Part shown: positions 20,562 through 31,915 of the stretch, piece after piece
How positions within the stretch are numbered: the first letter of the stretch is position 1
How the letters are laid out: every line of letters begins with the position of its first letter
Source: Arachis hypogaea
Taxonomy: Eukaryota > Streptophyta > Magnoliopsida > Fabales > Fabaceae
Direction: 5' to 3'
Assembly (NCBI RefSeq): GCF_003086295.3
Contig: NC_092046.1
Location: forward strand, 103,147,363-103,211,362
DNA: 64,000 nucleotides
Program-made: the position numbers and the translations under genes
Notes under the pieces: model-generated
Seen by the model: only the letters and a program-made list of their open reading frames with translations
What the model was told of the DNA's origin: nothing
Databases searched by the model: none

Positions 20562-22790
20562 TGATGCTAGGACATTTTGGCCAGTTTCACTGACCTTTTC
20601 TTTACTGTTTTAGGGTAGTTTCATGCATTTTCTTAGTTAATAAGCAAGTTTTGGATAGATAATAAATTACATCTTGATTCAAGCAAACATTGTGAATTTT
20701 ACATGATTTTATGAGAATTATGCATGAATTGAATGATAAAATGGATGATGCATGATCTCATGAGTTAGAACCTAGCTTTGATGCACTTTACTTGCTTGAT
20801 TTCAGGACAAAGGAAGCAAGGAAGATGCCACGTTAATAGCCACGTTAGTCTAACTAACGTGACCATTAACGTGGAATGGAGGCTAGCTTGCAACGTTAAT
20901 AAGAAAAATGAACACTAATAATGCCTTCGTGAGCCATCATAGCCCACGTTAGTGTCCACGTTAACTACATTAACATGGAAGCTGACGTGGAGGAAAAAGA
21001 AAGCCCCAACGTTAGTGGTAAAAGTGAATACCACTAACGTTCCAAAAGGTACAATTGGCCACGTTAAGAGTCATGTTAACTACATTAACGTGAACTCTAA
21101 CGTGGGAGGAGCAAGGAAGAGCCAACGTTAGTGACACTCACCTTCGTCACTAACGTTGGACCAAGCCACTATTAGCCACGTTAGTTGCCACGATAATTAC
21201 ATTAACGTGGAAGCTAACGTGGAGGAAAGAAATGATGAGCCAACGTTAGTGACACTCACCTTTGTCACTAACGTTGGAGATGGCAATTACCACCACGTTA
21301 GTGGTCACGTTAATACAATTGACGTGAGGCACTAACGTGGGAAGGGGCGTTTGGAGCGTTAGTGACAAAGGTAAGTGTCACTAACGCTCTCGAAGCTGAG
21401 GCATGCCCACGTTAAAGGTCACGTTAGCTATACTAACGTGGACTCTAACGTATGGAGGAAGGGCAACAAGCAAACGTTATTGGAAAAGGTGAATGCCAAT
21501 AACGTTTGGGAAGGACCAAGAGGCAACGTTAGTGGTCACGTTAGTGCCACTAACGTTGAAGTTAACATGGACCATTTTGGGTTAGGAACGTTAGTGAAAA
21601 AGGTGATCGTCACTAACGTTCTCGAACCCACATTTTCACTTAACGTTAACACCACTAACGTCCTAACTAACGTCCATGCCTAACTCACACTTTTTCTGCA
21701 AGCAAAGCTAAGCCCACTGAAGATGATAACTACTTCAACTCAAAGATCCAAAGGCCCATATCCAAGACTTGAAGAGCCAACTAGAATATCAGAAGAGTAG
21801 TATATATAGGAGTAGTTTTGAACTAGTAAAGGGAGCTTTTGGCATTAGGAGAACTACTCTCTGTATAATTTTACTTTCTCTGCAACTTCTAGTTTTACTT
21901 TTAGAATGTATTTCCCATCTTTGTTTTCCATTCCCAGAGCTATGAACAACTAAACCCCTTTCATTGGGTTAGGGAGCTCTGTTGTAATTTAATGGATCAA
22001 TAATAGTTTTCATTATTCTTCTTCTTTCTTTTCTCTTGACTTTACTAGATATCTTTCAATCTTCATCCAATTGGGTAGTTGTCTTGGAAAAGAAGCTATT
22101 CATACTTGGATCTCTTCGGAACCTTAGAAGAGGAATGAAGAGATCATGCTAGAAATGCTTTCTCATGTTGGACCAAATTGGGGTTTGGACGGATATAGTG
22201 ACATATAATTCTCCCAATACTTTGATTTAGAAATACATGTGGTATAATCAGTAACCATACTTCATCTCTTCTCATGAGCAATTAGACCAAGGAATCGGCT
22301 ATTGATCAAGATTTGAGAGATTGAATTACCAAGGAATTGGAATTCAATCACTTAAGATTGCCAAAGAGATCAATGAATGCATTGATTGAGGAAGAGATGA
22401 AAATGAACTTGATCTGGAGAATACAACATCTCCTGAGCCCAATGAACTCCCCATTTCTGATCTTACCCATTCTCTTTACTTTCTGCATTTACTTTTATGC
22501 TCATCTTCCCAATTCCCCATTTAAGATTCTGCAATTATCTTTCCGCCATTTACATTTTGCTCTTTATTTCCAGCATTTACATTTTTTGCTATTTACTTTC
22601 CCGCCATTTAATTTCCTGTAATTCTCAAATCAAATTCTGTTTAGCTCAACTAGAACATTCCTCCAATTAAAGTTGCTTGACCAATCAATCCCTGTGGGAT
22701 TCGACCTCACTCTATTGTGAGTTTTTACTTGACGACAATTCGGTATACTTGCCGAGGGAAATCTGTTGAGAGACAAGTTTCCGTGCATCA
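20562..22790 (+). mobile_element. 3' LTR of element 2 (2229 bp)
   Basis: It begins TGATGCTAGG and ends GTGCATCA, giving terminal inverted bases TGATGC/GCATCA. It contains a palindrome array (20828-21677), a TATA box TATATATAGG at 21801-21810, and a conserved Athila-type 3' block (CAATCCCTGTGGGATTCGAC) near its end. It is 136 bases shorter than the element 3 LTRs, largely within the palindrome array. Confidence 0.93.
20828..21677 (+). repeat. Alternating palindrome array in U3 (element 2 LTR)
   Basis: Two hairpin types alternate: nested palindromes with CCACGTTA/TAACGTGG arms, and single hairpins with AACGTTAGTG/CACTAACGTT arms. All are centred on ACGT cores. The array lies 100-970 bases upstream of the TATA box. 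See the element 3 copies for the best-preserved version. Confidence 0.9.
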
Positions 22791-23460
22791 GCCCATAAAA
22801 GGCATTCTACAGAAAACAGATCTAGCAGGAAGAATTTTGCAATGGGCAGTCGAGTTGTCCGAATTTGACCTTCAATATGAAGCTCGAACAGCCATCAAAT
22901 CACAATATTTGGCCGACTTTATTGCGGAGTTTACAGACACCCCGAAAATCCCTACAGAGTATAATCTCTACGTAGACGGTTCCTCAAACAAAACTGGAAG
23001 TGGCGCAGGTGTGATAATGGAAAGCGACCAGGGATCTCAAATCGAACTTTTCCTCAAATTCGGGTTCCCTGCCTCAAACAACCAAGCTGAGTATGAGGCA
23101 TTACTAGCTGGTTTGAAGCTGGCTAAGGAGGTTGAAGCTCAAAAGCTTATCATCTTCAGTGACTCACAAGTAGTCACCTCACAAATAGCAGGGAGTTACC
23201 AAGCCAAGGATCCCACCATGAAAAAGTACTTGGACAAAACCAAGGAACAGCTCGGACAACTCGGGGAATATGAGGTCCACCACATACCCCGGGATCAGAA
23301 TGCTCGAGCTGATGCACTCTCAAAACTAGCCAGCACCAAACTAGGGGGCAATAATAGAAGCCTCATCCAAGAGATGCTACAGGACCCGTCAATCTCAGAA
23401 GAAGAAAAGGTCTTGGCCATAAACAGGTCTGGATCAAGGATGGATGACTCCCAAAATTAA
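22791..23460 (+). pseudogene. Tat RNase H, element C (5' truncated)
   Basis: The frame enters from the element 2 LTR and is Tat sequence from 22791 onward (KGILQKTDLAGRILQ). It includes the full RNase H set YVDGSSNKTG, NNQAEYEALLAGL, FSDSQVV and NARADALSKLAS. No stop codon occurs within the domain. It ends with a frameshift near 23420-23460 before integrase. The domain looks catalytically complete, but the RT that should precede it has been separated by the LTR insertion. Confidence 0.85.
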
Positions 23461-24660
23461 TTACCTCAAAACAGAAACACTCTTTACAGATAAGAAGGAG
23501 GCAAAGAGGTTAAAACGGGAAGCACAATACTACACCATCATAAATAATACTCTATATAAAAGAGGGATTTCAACACCACTATTAAAATGCGTTCTGACTT
23601 CCAACACAAAAGAAGTTTTAGAAGAAGTACATAGTGGCATCTGGGGTAACCATCTTGGAGCACAGGCACTTACCAAAAAAGTACTCTGAGCCAGATTTTA
23701 TTGGCCAACTTTACAAAAGGAAGCAACAGAATTCATGAAGACATGTTCACCATGTCAGAAACATGCCAACTTTCACATCGCCCCGCCAGAGGAGCTCATC
23801 AGCGTAACCTCACCCTGGCCATTCGCAAAATGGGGACTCGATCTTCTCGGACCTTTCCATCAAGGATCAGGACAAGTCAAATTCCTCATAGTGGGGGTAG
23901 ACTACTTAACAAAATGGATCGAGGCAGAACCCCTAGCTAACGCCACTACTCAAAGAAGTCGAAAATTCCTATATAGAAACATTGTCACAAGGTTTGGGGT
24001 CCCATACTCTATAACCACAGACAATGGCACCCAATTTACAGTGCAGGCTTCAGAAAGTTGGTGGCCGATCTGAACATAAAACACCAATTCACATCCGTAG
24101 AACACCCCCAGGCCAATGGACAAGCAGAAGCTGCTAACAAAGTCATATTAGCCGGGCTAAAACGAAGATTACAAGATGCAAAGGGAGCCTGGGCCGAAGA
24201 GCTCCCACAAGTCCTATGGGCATATCGGACAACTCCACATTCCACCACAAAGGAATCACCCTTCCGATTAACTTACGAAATAGAGGCAATGATCCCAGTG
24301 GAGGTCGAAGAAGGGTCGCCCAGAGTGATCCACTACAATGAAGAGGCCAACTTCCAACTCCAAAGGGAAGAGCTCGACCTACTTCTAGAAATCCGAGAAA
24401 GAGCTCAGATTAGGGAAGAGGCATTAAAACGTCGAATGCCTTCAAGATACAATCAAAAGGTAGTGCCGCAAGGTTTTGTCGAGAACGACCTTATCTTAAT
24501 CCGAAATGATATTGGAACAACTCGACCTGGAGAAGGAAAGCTGGCAGCAAACTGGAAAGGACCCTACCGAGTCATAGAAGTACTTGGAAAGGGCTACTAC
24601 AAACTGTCCGAACTCGAAGGGCGAGAGCTTCCCAGGTCATGGCACGCTTGCAACCTATGA
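23444..24660 (+). pseudogene. Tat integrase, element C (frameshifts)
   Basis: The zinc domain (VHSGIWGNHLGA ... CSPCQKH) is split by a stop at 23687-23689. The core GLDLLGPF and TDNGTQF are in the frame 23735-24073. A one-base deletion near 24045 shifts to 24058-24660, which has GQAEAANK with the catalytic glutamate, WKGPYRVIEV and HACNL. The final tyrosine-rich tail of copies A and B is cut by a TGA at 24658. All three catalytic residues are present across the frames. Confidence 0.87.
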
Positions 24661-25735
24661 AGGTATTATAGTTAGAGGTAATAAGGATCTTAGGATAAGG
24701 TGCACTCTTTTTCCTGAAAAGGTTTTTTAATGAGGCGCCAAGCCAAGATTCGTAAAATACCTAACTTAGAGGAGTAAAACTCCCACATGTATCTATTTGT
24801 ATATTTTCTATTTTGAATAAAGTTTTTCAGATTTCCTACAAATCTTTTATCAAGATGCATTAATCTGAAATGCAAAAAATTCATCGCCCGATTATAAAGC
24901 TACAGATCGGCAGAAAGTGAAAATCAAATTCACTACACGATCACGGTAAAGACCAACAAAGATGAAAACCAAATTCATCAAAAGGTCGACCAACGGGGAT
25001 CAAACCCAATTTCTACGAAATCGGCAAAGATGAAAAGGCGACAAAAACAGAATAATGCAAGAAGTTATCGAAAGTGATCCATAGAAAGGACCTGACGAGC
25101 TCTTAATAAAAATGGGTTGCTAAAAATAACTTAAAGACCGGCCGACGTAGAAAAAGTCGGACCAGTCGACCACAATAACCAAAGTTATAAAAAGTAAATC
25201 CCTGGAAAAAGGCCTGGCCAGCCCTAACAAAGAGGATTACTAGAAATAACTTAGAAGGGACCAACGTGAAGAAGTCGGCCCAAAACCTAAAAGTTATAAA
25301 AAGTAATCCCTAAAAGAGACCTGACAGAGGTCCAAAAAAAGAGGATTACTAGAAATAACTTAGAAGGGACCAACATGAAGAAGTCGGCCCGAAACCAAAA
25401 AGTTATAAAAAGTAATCCCTAAAAGAGACCTAACAGAGGTCCAAAAAAAGAGGATTACTAGAAATAACTTAGAAGGGACCAACATGAAAAAGTCGGCCCC
25501 AAACCAAAAATTTATAAAAAGTAATCCATAAAAAGAGATCTGCCAAAAATCCAAAAGGGATTACTAGAAATAACTTAGAAGGGACCAACAATATGAAGTC
25601 GGCCTCCCAGGAACCACAAAAAGTTATAAAAGTAATCCATAAAAAGAGACCTAAGAAAGGCCCAAACAAAATGGATTACTAGAAATAACTTCAGGCCGAG
25701 ATAAAGAAGTCGGCCGACAGAAGGCACGCAAGTTG
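24661..25735 (+). repeat. Tat 3' untranslated region with tandem repeats (element C)
   Basis: Non-coding. From about 25130 to 25735 there are five to six diverged units of about 105-110 bases, recognised by AATAACTTAGAAGGGACCAA, AAGTCGGCC and GTAATCCCTAAAAGAGACC. They are the reverse-complement homologues of the 107-bp repeats in copies A and B. Short open frames here are by-products of the repeat. Confidence 0.8.
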
Positions 25736-25740
25736 GACCC
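25736..25740 (+). other. Target-site duplication GACCC, left of element D
   Basis: GACCC immediately precedes the D 5' LTR and is repeated at 32489-32493 immediately after the D 3' LTR. A five-base duplication is standard for Ty3/gypsy integrases and fixes the ends of D. Confidence 0.93.
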
Positions 25741-25910
25741 TGTTCATACCCTGGGTCAAGCTGTCCGACCCGAGATGTTTAGCGACAAGCTGACCGACCT
25801 CTTCAGGTCAGACTATCCGACCTCTTCTCAAAGAGCTCAGCCAATGCCCGACCTCAACACAGAAGATCTCGTCCAAGATCGACCTACAGTTTCAGGTAAC
25901 CCTCGGAACA
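25741..25910 (+). mobile_element. 5' LTR of element D, internally deleted (170 bp)
   Basis: It starts TGTTCATACCCTGGGTC and ends CCCTCGGAACA. Compared with the 573-bp 3' LTR, about 400 bases are missing between CCCGACCTC and AACACAGAAGA. The lost part includes the TATA box and the GATAAG cluster, so this LTR has no promoter. Confidence 0.9.
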
Positions 25911-25911
25911 T

Positions 25912-25930
25912 TGGCGCCGTTGCCGGGGAA
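25912..25930 (+). promoter_or_regulatory. tRNA-Asp primer-binding site (element D)
   Basis: TGGCGCCGTTGCCGGGGAA lies one base after the LTR. The first 18 bases are complementary to the plant tRNA-Asp 3' end. Confidence 0.93.
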
Positions 25931-25951
25931 CCTGGAAGTCATCCCATCACC

Positions 25952-26911
25952 ATGGCGGACAACCATGACAACGATCACAACTCTAGTTTGGTGGACCGAA
26001 CGCCAAACAAAGACACGGACGCCACCTCCAAAGACGCACCTCAAAACGGGGGAAATAAGCAACCCCCAAACACAGAAATTTTGGAAGCTATCCGTGAGCA
26101 ACAGAATCGCCTTAAACAACTGGAACAAGAAGCTGAACATTAACGGGAAGCCGAAAGAGACCTTCGGAAGAGAAATAAGACGACGTCAGAGGACAAGCTC
26201 CTAAAACTCGAAGCGGATCTCAAGGCCAAAACAACTCGATCCGGTCACGAAGACAGCCCCCACAAAGATCAAGACCCATTCACCAAAGAGATCATGAAAG
26301 CTAAAGTTCCAAAGGACTTCAAAGCTCCCGATATGACCCCGTACGACAGCACATCAGATCCAAGCCATCATCTTAGAAATTCCAGAAGCAGGATGTATCT
26401 CACGGAGGCCTCAGATGCAATCCGTTATTCTCCATCCAGAAGGATAAAGTCGAACACGCTCCAAGCTTGCTAGGGATCAAGCAAGGAGATCGGGAAAGTC
26501 TTCGCAACTACATGGAAAGATTCAACAAAGCGTGCCTGGACATACAAAGTCTGCCAAGAAAAGCAAATATCATGGGTCTCATCAATGGCCTACGAAGAAG
26601 ACCTTTTAGCCACTCAATATCCAAGAAGCACCCAACATCTCTAAACAAGGTATAGGAACAGGCAAAGAAACACATCAACATGGAGGAGAACTCTCGACTA
26701 GGAGAGAGCTCAGAAACCGAATTCCCCTAACCCACCACAGGACAAGGATAAAGAGTCCAAGAAAAAAGAAGATCAACCCGAAAAGCCTAGAAAATATCGC
26801 AATTACACCCCTCTTCGGGTGTCTTTTGTGGAGGTTTACCGAGAAATATGCAACACGGAGAAGATCTCACCACCTCGCCCAATCAAAAACAAACGAGGTC
26901 GGACGAGTTGA
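25952..26911 (+). pseudogene. Tat gag, element D (stops, deletion)
   Basis: It starts at ATG 25952 (MADNHDNDHNSS). A TAA at 26141 interrupts the coiled coil. A deletion of about 100 bases near 26420 removes the middle of the capsid-like domain. The later part (LGIKQGDRESLRNYMERFNK) is in another frame. The original gag frame, followed by its homology (VEVYREICNTEKISPP), runs into the 36-bp array and stops at TGA 26909-26911, before the zinc knuckle. Confidence 0.85.
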
Positions 26912-27858
26912 AGGTCCACCTCACACCGAAGAGGTCGGGCGAGTTAACGTCCACCTCACACCAAAGAGGTTGGATGAGTTAAAGGTCTACCTCACACCAA
27001 AGACGTTGGACGAGTTAAAGGTCCACCTCACACCAAAGAGGTCGGACGAGTGGAAGGTCCACCTCACATCAAAGAGGTCAGAAGTGTTAAGGTCCACCTC
27101 ACACCGAAGAGGTCGGGCGAGTTAAGGTCCACCTCACACCAAAGTGGTCGGACGAGTTAAAGGTCCACCTCACACCAAAGAGGTCAGACGATTTGAAGAT
27201 CCACCTCACACCAAAGAGGTCGGACGAGTTAAAGGTCCACCTCACACGAAAGAGGTCGGACGAGTGGACGGTCCACCTCACACCAAAGAGGTCGGATGAG
27301 TTGAAGGTCCACCTCACAACAAAGAAGTCAGACGAGTTGAAGGTCCACCTCACAACAAAGAGGTCGGACGAGTTAAAGGTCCACGTCACACCAAAGAGGT
27401 CAGACGAGTTGAAGATCCACCTCACACCAAAGAGGTCGGACGAGTTGAAGGTCCACCTTAAAACAAAGAGGTTGGACAAGTTGAAGGTCCGCTTCACACC
27501 AAAGAGTTCGGACGAGTGGAAGGTCCACCTAAGGTCCACCTCACAACAAAGAGGTCAGATGAGTTAAAGGTCCACCTCACACCAAAGAGGTCGGACGAGT
27601 TGAAGATCCACCTCACACCAAAGAGGTCGGACGAGTTGAAGGTCCACCTTACAACAAAGAGGTTGGACGAGTTGAAGGTCCGCCTCACACCAAAGAGTTC
27701 GGACGAGTTGAAGGTCCACCTCACATCGAAGATGTCGGGCGAGTTGAAGGTCCACCTCACAACAAAGAGGTCGGACAAGTTGAAGGTCCACCTCACACCA
27801 AAGAAGTCGGACGAGTTAAACGTCCACCTCACACCAAAGAGGTCAGACGAGTTGAAAA
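26895..27858 (+). repeat. 36-bp tandem array (about 27 units) in element D
   Basis: The unit is about GAGGTCGGACGAGTTGAAGG plus TCCACCTCACACCAAA, 36 bases or 12 codons. About 26.8 units are visible. Variants differ at a few positions (CACCAAA or CAACAAA; GTTGAAG or GTTAAAG). A block of five variant units appears twice (about 27364-27530 and 27545-27720), a higher-order duplication. A partial unit at 27528-27541 breaks the phase. The array replaces everything from the gag zinc knuckle through protease and RT to the start of the RNase H linker. Confidence 0.95.
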
Positions 27859-28430
27859 GGACAACGGAGTGCGAACAAGCCTTCCGAGATTTCAAAATTC
27901 TTGGGGCAACCACCCATTCTTTCCAGACCATGGGAAAGTGAAGAACTCATATTATACCTCGCAGTGGGAAGTCGGGCAATAGCCTCAGCACTAGTCAAAG
28001 AAGACGGAAGTGGGCAAGAACCCGTCTACTTCATCAGCAAAGCTCTACAAGGGGCCGAACTAAACTATCAAAAGATAGAAAAAGTTTGCCTAAGCCCACA
28101 TACTCACCTCTCAACGACTCCACCCATACTTTCAAGCTCACACTATCAGAGTTCGGACCAACCAGCCCATAAAAGGCATCCTATAGAAAATAAACATAGC
28201 TGGAAGAATCCTACAGAGGACAGCTCAGATAATTCGGGGGATCCTGGACAAAATCAGAGAACATCTCGGACAATTCGGGGGACCCTGGACAAAAACAGAA
28301 AACAGCTCGGACAATTCGGGGATATGAGGTCCGACACATGCCTCGGGAGCAGAATGCCCGACCTGATGCATTTTCAAAACTAGCCAACACCAAACCAGGG
28401 GGCAATAACAGAAGCCTCATCCAGGCTACA
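27859..28430 (+). pseudogene. Tat RNase H remnant, element D
   Basis: It resumes pol homology with ECEQAFRDFK, then LYLAVGSRAIASALVKEDGSGQEPVYFISKALQGAELNYQKIEK. From 28195 to 28340 a short segment (GACAATTCGGGGG plus CCTGGACAAAA) is present three times at about 45-base spacing. The catalytic RNase H core (YVDGSS to DSQ) has been deleted; only the end ARPDAFSKLA-like region is recognisable near 28360. Confidence 0.7.
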
Positions 28431-28975
28431 TTATAAGACCACAACGAGCCAATCTCGAAGGCGGTATAAGGGATGTACTCAGGGTCAGCCACAGTAACAC
28501 GCATTAAAACTATGAAATCCAGCCAATTAGACATGCCGTCCGGGATCTTAGTATACATCTCAAAGACATAGGTCGACTATGGGATTACTACCAAATAACT
28601 CGGGCAAATAAGGAAACAACTCGGACAATAATAGCAGAACATCAAGTGACAGACGTGGCAGTAAAAGGGAAACCCCAGGACTCACACGAAAGTCCAGGGG
28701 CACCCTTTGGAGGCAACAACAGGGCAAGAACACAAAGAAAAGAAGTCGACAATCTATACCCAAACAGTCCGAACACCTCTCAAACAAAAGGTCAAAACAA
28801 AAGCTAGAACTTTTGTACAAAAGGAGTCAGGCAACGATAAAAAGAAACAGGAACCGCAACCAAACCCTAAGCAAAGCACACATTCTTCTCAAAAGTGAAT
28901 GAAAAGTGACAACAAACGATCAAAGATGCAAACTTTTTGCAGAAAGAACCAAAGTTCTTCAGAGCAAATACAAAG
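28431..28975 (-). pseudogene. Relocated 5' part of the antisense gene (element D)
   Basis: The minus-strand frame 28558-28211 begins MYTKIPDGMSNWLDF and contains FEIGSLWSYNVA. This matches the start of exon 1 of the antisense gene in element C (34755 leftward), with an internal deletion. The block around 28675-28725 (GTCCAGGGGCACCCTTTGGA) matches the upstream region of that gene in C (about 34875-34930). In D this block lies between the RNase H and integrase remnants, not after integrase. Confidence 0.65.
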
Positions 28976-29560
28976 TCAAAGATTTACATCAAAAGCATGC
29001 CAACTTCCCTATAGCCCCACCTGAAGAGCTCCCACAAGTCCTATGGGCATATCGGACAACCCCACACTCCACTACAAAGGAATCACCCTTCCGATTAGCT
29101 TACGGAATGGAGGAAATAATCTCAGTAGTGGTCAAAGAAGGATCACCCAAAGTGATCCCCTACAGTGAAGAGGCCAACTTCCAACTTCAAAAGGAAGAAC
29201 TCGACCTACTTCCAAAAACCCGAGAAAGAGCTCGGATCAAGGAAGAGGCATTAAAACGTCAAATGGCCTCAAGATACAATCGAAAGGTAATCTAGCAACA
29301 ACCATCTCATCCTAATCCGAAATGACATCAAAATAGGTCGGCAGCCAACTGGAAAGGACCATACCAAGTTGTTCAGAAGAACTGGGGAAAGGTTGCTACA
29401 AAGTGTCCGACCTCGAGGGGCAAGAGCTACTAAGGTCATGGCATGCCTGCAATCTAAAAAAAGGGCGCCAGGCCGAGATCCAAAAAGATTGCCCGACCTA
29501 GAAAGGGAAGTACTAACATGTACACATTCTTATCTTTATTTTATTGTTTAAAAGATTGCA
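28976..29560 (+). pseudogene. Tat integrase remnant, element D
   Basis: KHANFPIAPPEEL is joined directly to PQVLWAYRTTPHSTTKESPF, so the whole catalytic core between these points has been deleted. The rest reads to about 29297, with a TAG stop at 29293, and continues out of frame as GPYQVV-like sequence and a HACNL-like end near 29445. No active site remains. Confidence 0.8.
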
Positions 29561-31915
29561 GATTCCCTAGAAAGTTTCCTACCAAGACGGCCGACTACGG
29601 CAGGTCGGCAAGGTGAACACCAAAGTCACCGCCCGATCACAACAAAGTCGGCAAGATGAAAACCAAATTCATCATCCGATTACAAAGCGACAAGTTGGCA
29701 AGGTGAAAACCAACTTCACCACCCGACCACGATGAAAACCGAATTCATCGTTTGATTTCGACAAAGGTCGACAAAGTGAAAACAAAATTCACTACTATAC
29801 CAAGACGCATTAATCTGAAGCATTCATCGTCCGATTATAAAGCAACAGATCGGCAGAAAGTGTAAAACAATTTCACTGCACGATCACGATAAAGACAATC
29901 GTCCGATAAAGGTGAAAACGCGATTCATCCAAAAGACGATCTAGAGATGACAACCACTTTTTACAAATCGGAAAATATGAACACAGAATAATGTAAGAAG
30001 TTATCGAAAGTGATCCAAAAAAAAACCTGACGAGGTCTTACGGATTGCTAAAATAATAACTTAAAGATTGGCCGACATTAAGAAGTCAGACCAAGTCAAC
30101 CCAAGTTATAAGTAAACCCTGGAAAGAGGTCTGGCCAACCCTATTAAAGAGGATTACTTTAACTTAGAAGGGCAGACATGACAAAGTCAGCCCAAAATGA
30201 AAAAGTTATAAAAGTAGTCCCTGAAAGAGACCTGACAAAGGTCCAAAAAAGAGGACTACAAAAATAACTTAGAAAGAGGACGACGCAAAGAAGTCAACCT
30301 TCTACAAACAAGTTATAAAAGTAATCCCTGAAAGAGAACTGACAAAGGTCTAAGAAAGAGGATTACAAAAATAACTTAGAAAAGATCGACATAACGAAGT
30401 CGGTCTCCTACTACAAACAAGTTATAAAAGTAATCCCTGAAAAAGACCTAAACAAGGTCCAAGAAAGAGGATTACAAAATAACTTAGAAGAGATCGACAT
30501 AACGAAGTCGGTCTCCTACTACAAACAAGTTATAAAAGTAATCCCTGAAAGAGACCTGAACAAGGTCCAAGAAAGAGGATTACAAAATAACTTAGAAGAG
30601 ATCGACATGACGAAGTCGGTCTCCTACAAAAAAAAAACAAGTTATAAAAGTAATCCCTGAAAGAGACCTGACCAAGGTCCAAGAAAGAGGATTACAAAAA
30701 TAACTTGGAAAAGGACGACGAGAAGAAGTTGGACCAACAAAAGCTACAGCTTGGACCGACAAGAAGAAGTCGGACCAACGAAAGCTACAGCTTGGACCGA
30801 CAAGAAGAAGTCGGACCAACGAAAAACGTGCGCTAAAATGGACATAGCTCCACCCAAAAAGCCACGGCTCCACGACAAGGCTATCAAAATTGTTCAGAAT
30901 GACTAAAAAGTGTTCTACGAGAACACTAAAAAGTCGTCGGACAAGTTAGCCCCAAGGACCACCTCGACCAAACAGAAAGTGGACAAAACCAGAAGTGATC
31001 AAAAGAGGTCGGACAACAAAGTACCGACACTCTACAAAGATCCACAAAGGGGACAAAGACATCTTACAAACGGCCAAAGGAAGGCCAGGAATGCTTCGCT
31101 AAAAGGTACGAAGTCTTGAAAAAAGACACTACTTAAAAAGCAAAAAGCACGGCCTCAAAGACGGAGCTAAAAAGTCGTCCAAACAAACTATACCTAAAAA
31201 GTTGTTGGATTATGACTAAAAGGCCCAAACAGTGAAGACAAACAAGTCGGAAGAAGGCTGAAAAGACCTCTCAGCAAACTAAAAAAGGGGCAACACCAAA
31301 CTCGCACAAAGAAAAACTACTTAAGATCGACCAAAGTCAGGATGCTTGAGCGAGACTTCCCCAAAGAGATCAAAAGCTCTGAAAGCACGATCTCACGAAA
31401 AGGTCCAAACTCAAGCAGGGGCAAAGTCACACAGGTCGACGTCAGCTAAAGAAGAGGTGCAAGTACGATCTCAAAAAAGAACAAGCCAAAAGGTTGGGAA
31501 ACAACTTAAGGCTCAAATGTGCTTAGCCAAAAGGGATACAACTCCACTCAAAGAATGCACAATCTTAAATAGGGCTACGAACGTCATCCGAGACAAAAAA
31601 AGGTTCTATACAAAGAACACTTAAAAGTCATCGTACAAGTCACTAAGAGCCCGGATATCAAGCCACAAGGATAACTTCGCCAAAGCAGAGGGTTGTCAAC
31701 ACAAAAGCAAGGCGTGATCCAGAAGGCAAGGGTAGAAAACCCACACTACCACTCAAAAGAGGACGGACTGTGAAGTACCAAACCTCTAGAAAATCTGCAA
31801 AAGATTGTAAAGCAATGAAGAAACAAGCCAGACAGATGCTTGAGCATGATTTCCAAAGAGATCGAATTTCTGAAAAGCACAATCTCACGGAAAGATCGAA
31901 CTCAAGCAGGGGCAC
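29561..31915 (+). repeat. Tat 3' region of element D with tandem repeats
   Basis: No gene is supported. About 30050-30720 holds five to six units of about 105-110 bases (AACTTAGAAGAGATCGACAT, AAGTCGGTCTCCTAC, GTAATCCCTGAAAGAGACC). About 30715-30825 holds a 43-base repeat in three copies (GACAAGAAGAAGTCGGACCA). From 30830 to 31915 the sequence is A-rich and unrecognised, ending CAGGGGCAC before the LTR. Confidence 0.8.

Larger units (their letters stand above)
15988..22790 (+). mobile_element. Non-autonomous Athila-like element 2 (3' part)
   Basis: This plus-strand element is truncated on the left by insertion of Tat copy B. It contains the protease, an integrase C-terminal remnant, a second long ORF, a 1.08-kb spacer and a 3' LTR (20562-22790). 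It is homologous throughout to element 3 (44428-51286), which is complete, but carries more stop codons and frameshifts and is therefore the older or less constrained copy. RT, RNase H and integrase core are missing in both. It sits inside Tat element C: the next base after the LTR, 22791, is RNase H coding sequence of C. Confidence 0.9.

Noticed and set aside
26895..27858. CRISPR-like array (36-base repeats)
   Set aside because: The units are head to tail with no unique spacers, in a plant retrotransposon.
26826..27941. Repetitive proteins on both strands of the 36-bp array (for example repeats of RSDELKVHLTPK)
   Set aside because: A 36-base unit keeps several frames open by itself. The gag frame enters the array and stops in the first unit, and no start or promoter is tied to the repeat frame.
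30592..31915. Lysine-rich open frames in the element D 3' region (also 35181-35817 in C)
   Set aside because: A-rich composition yields lysine-rich frames; no homology between C and D at protein level.
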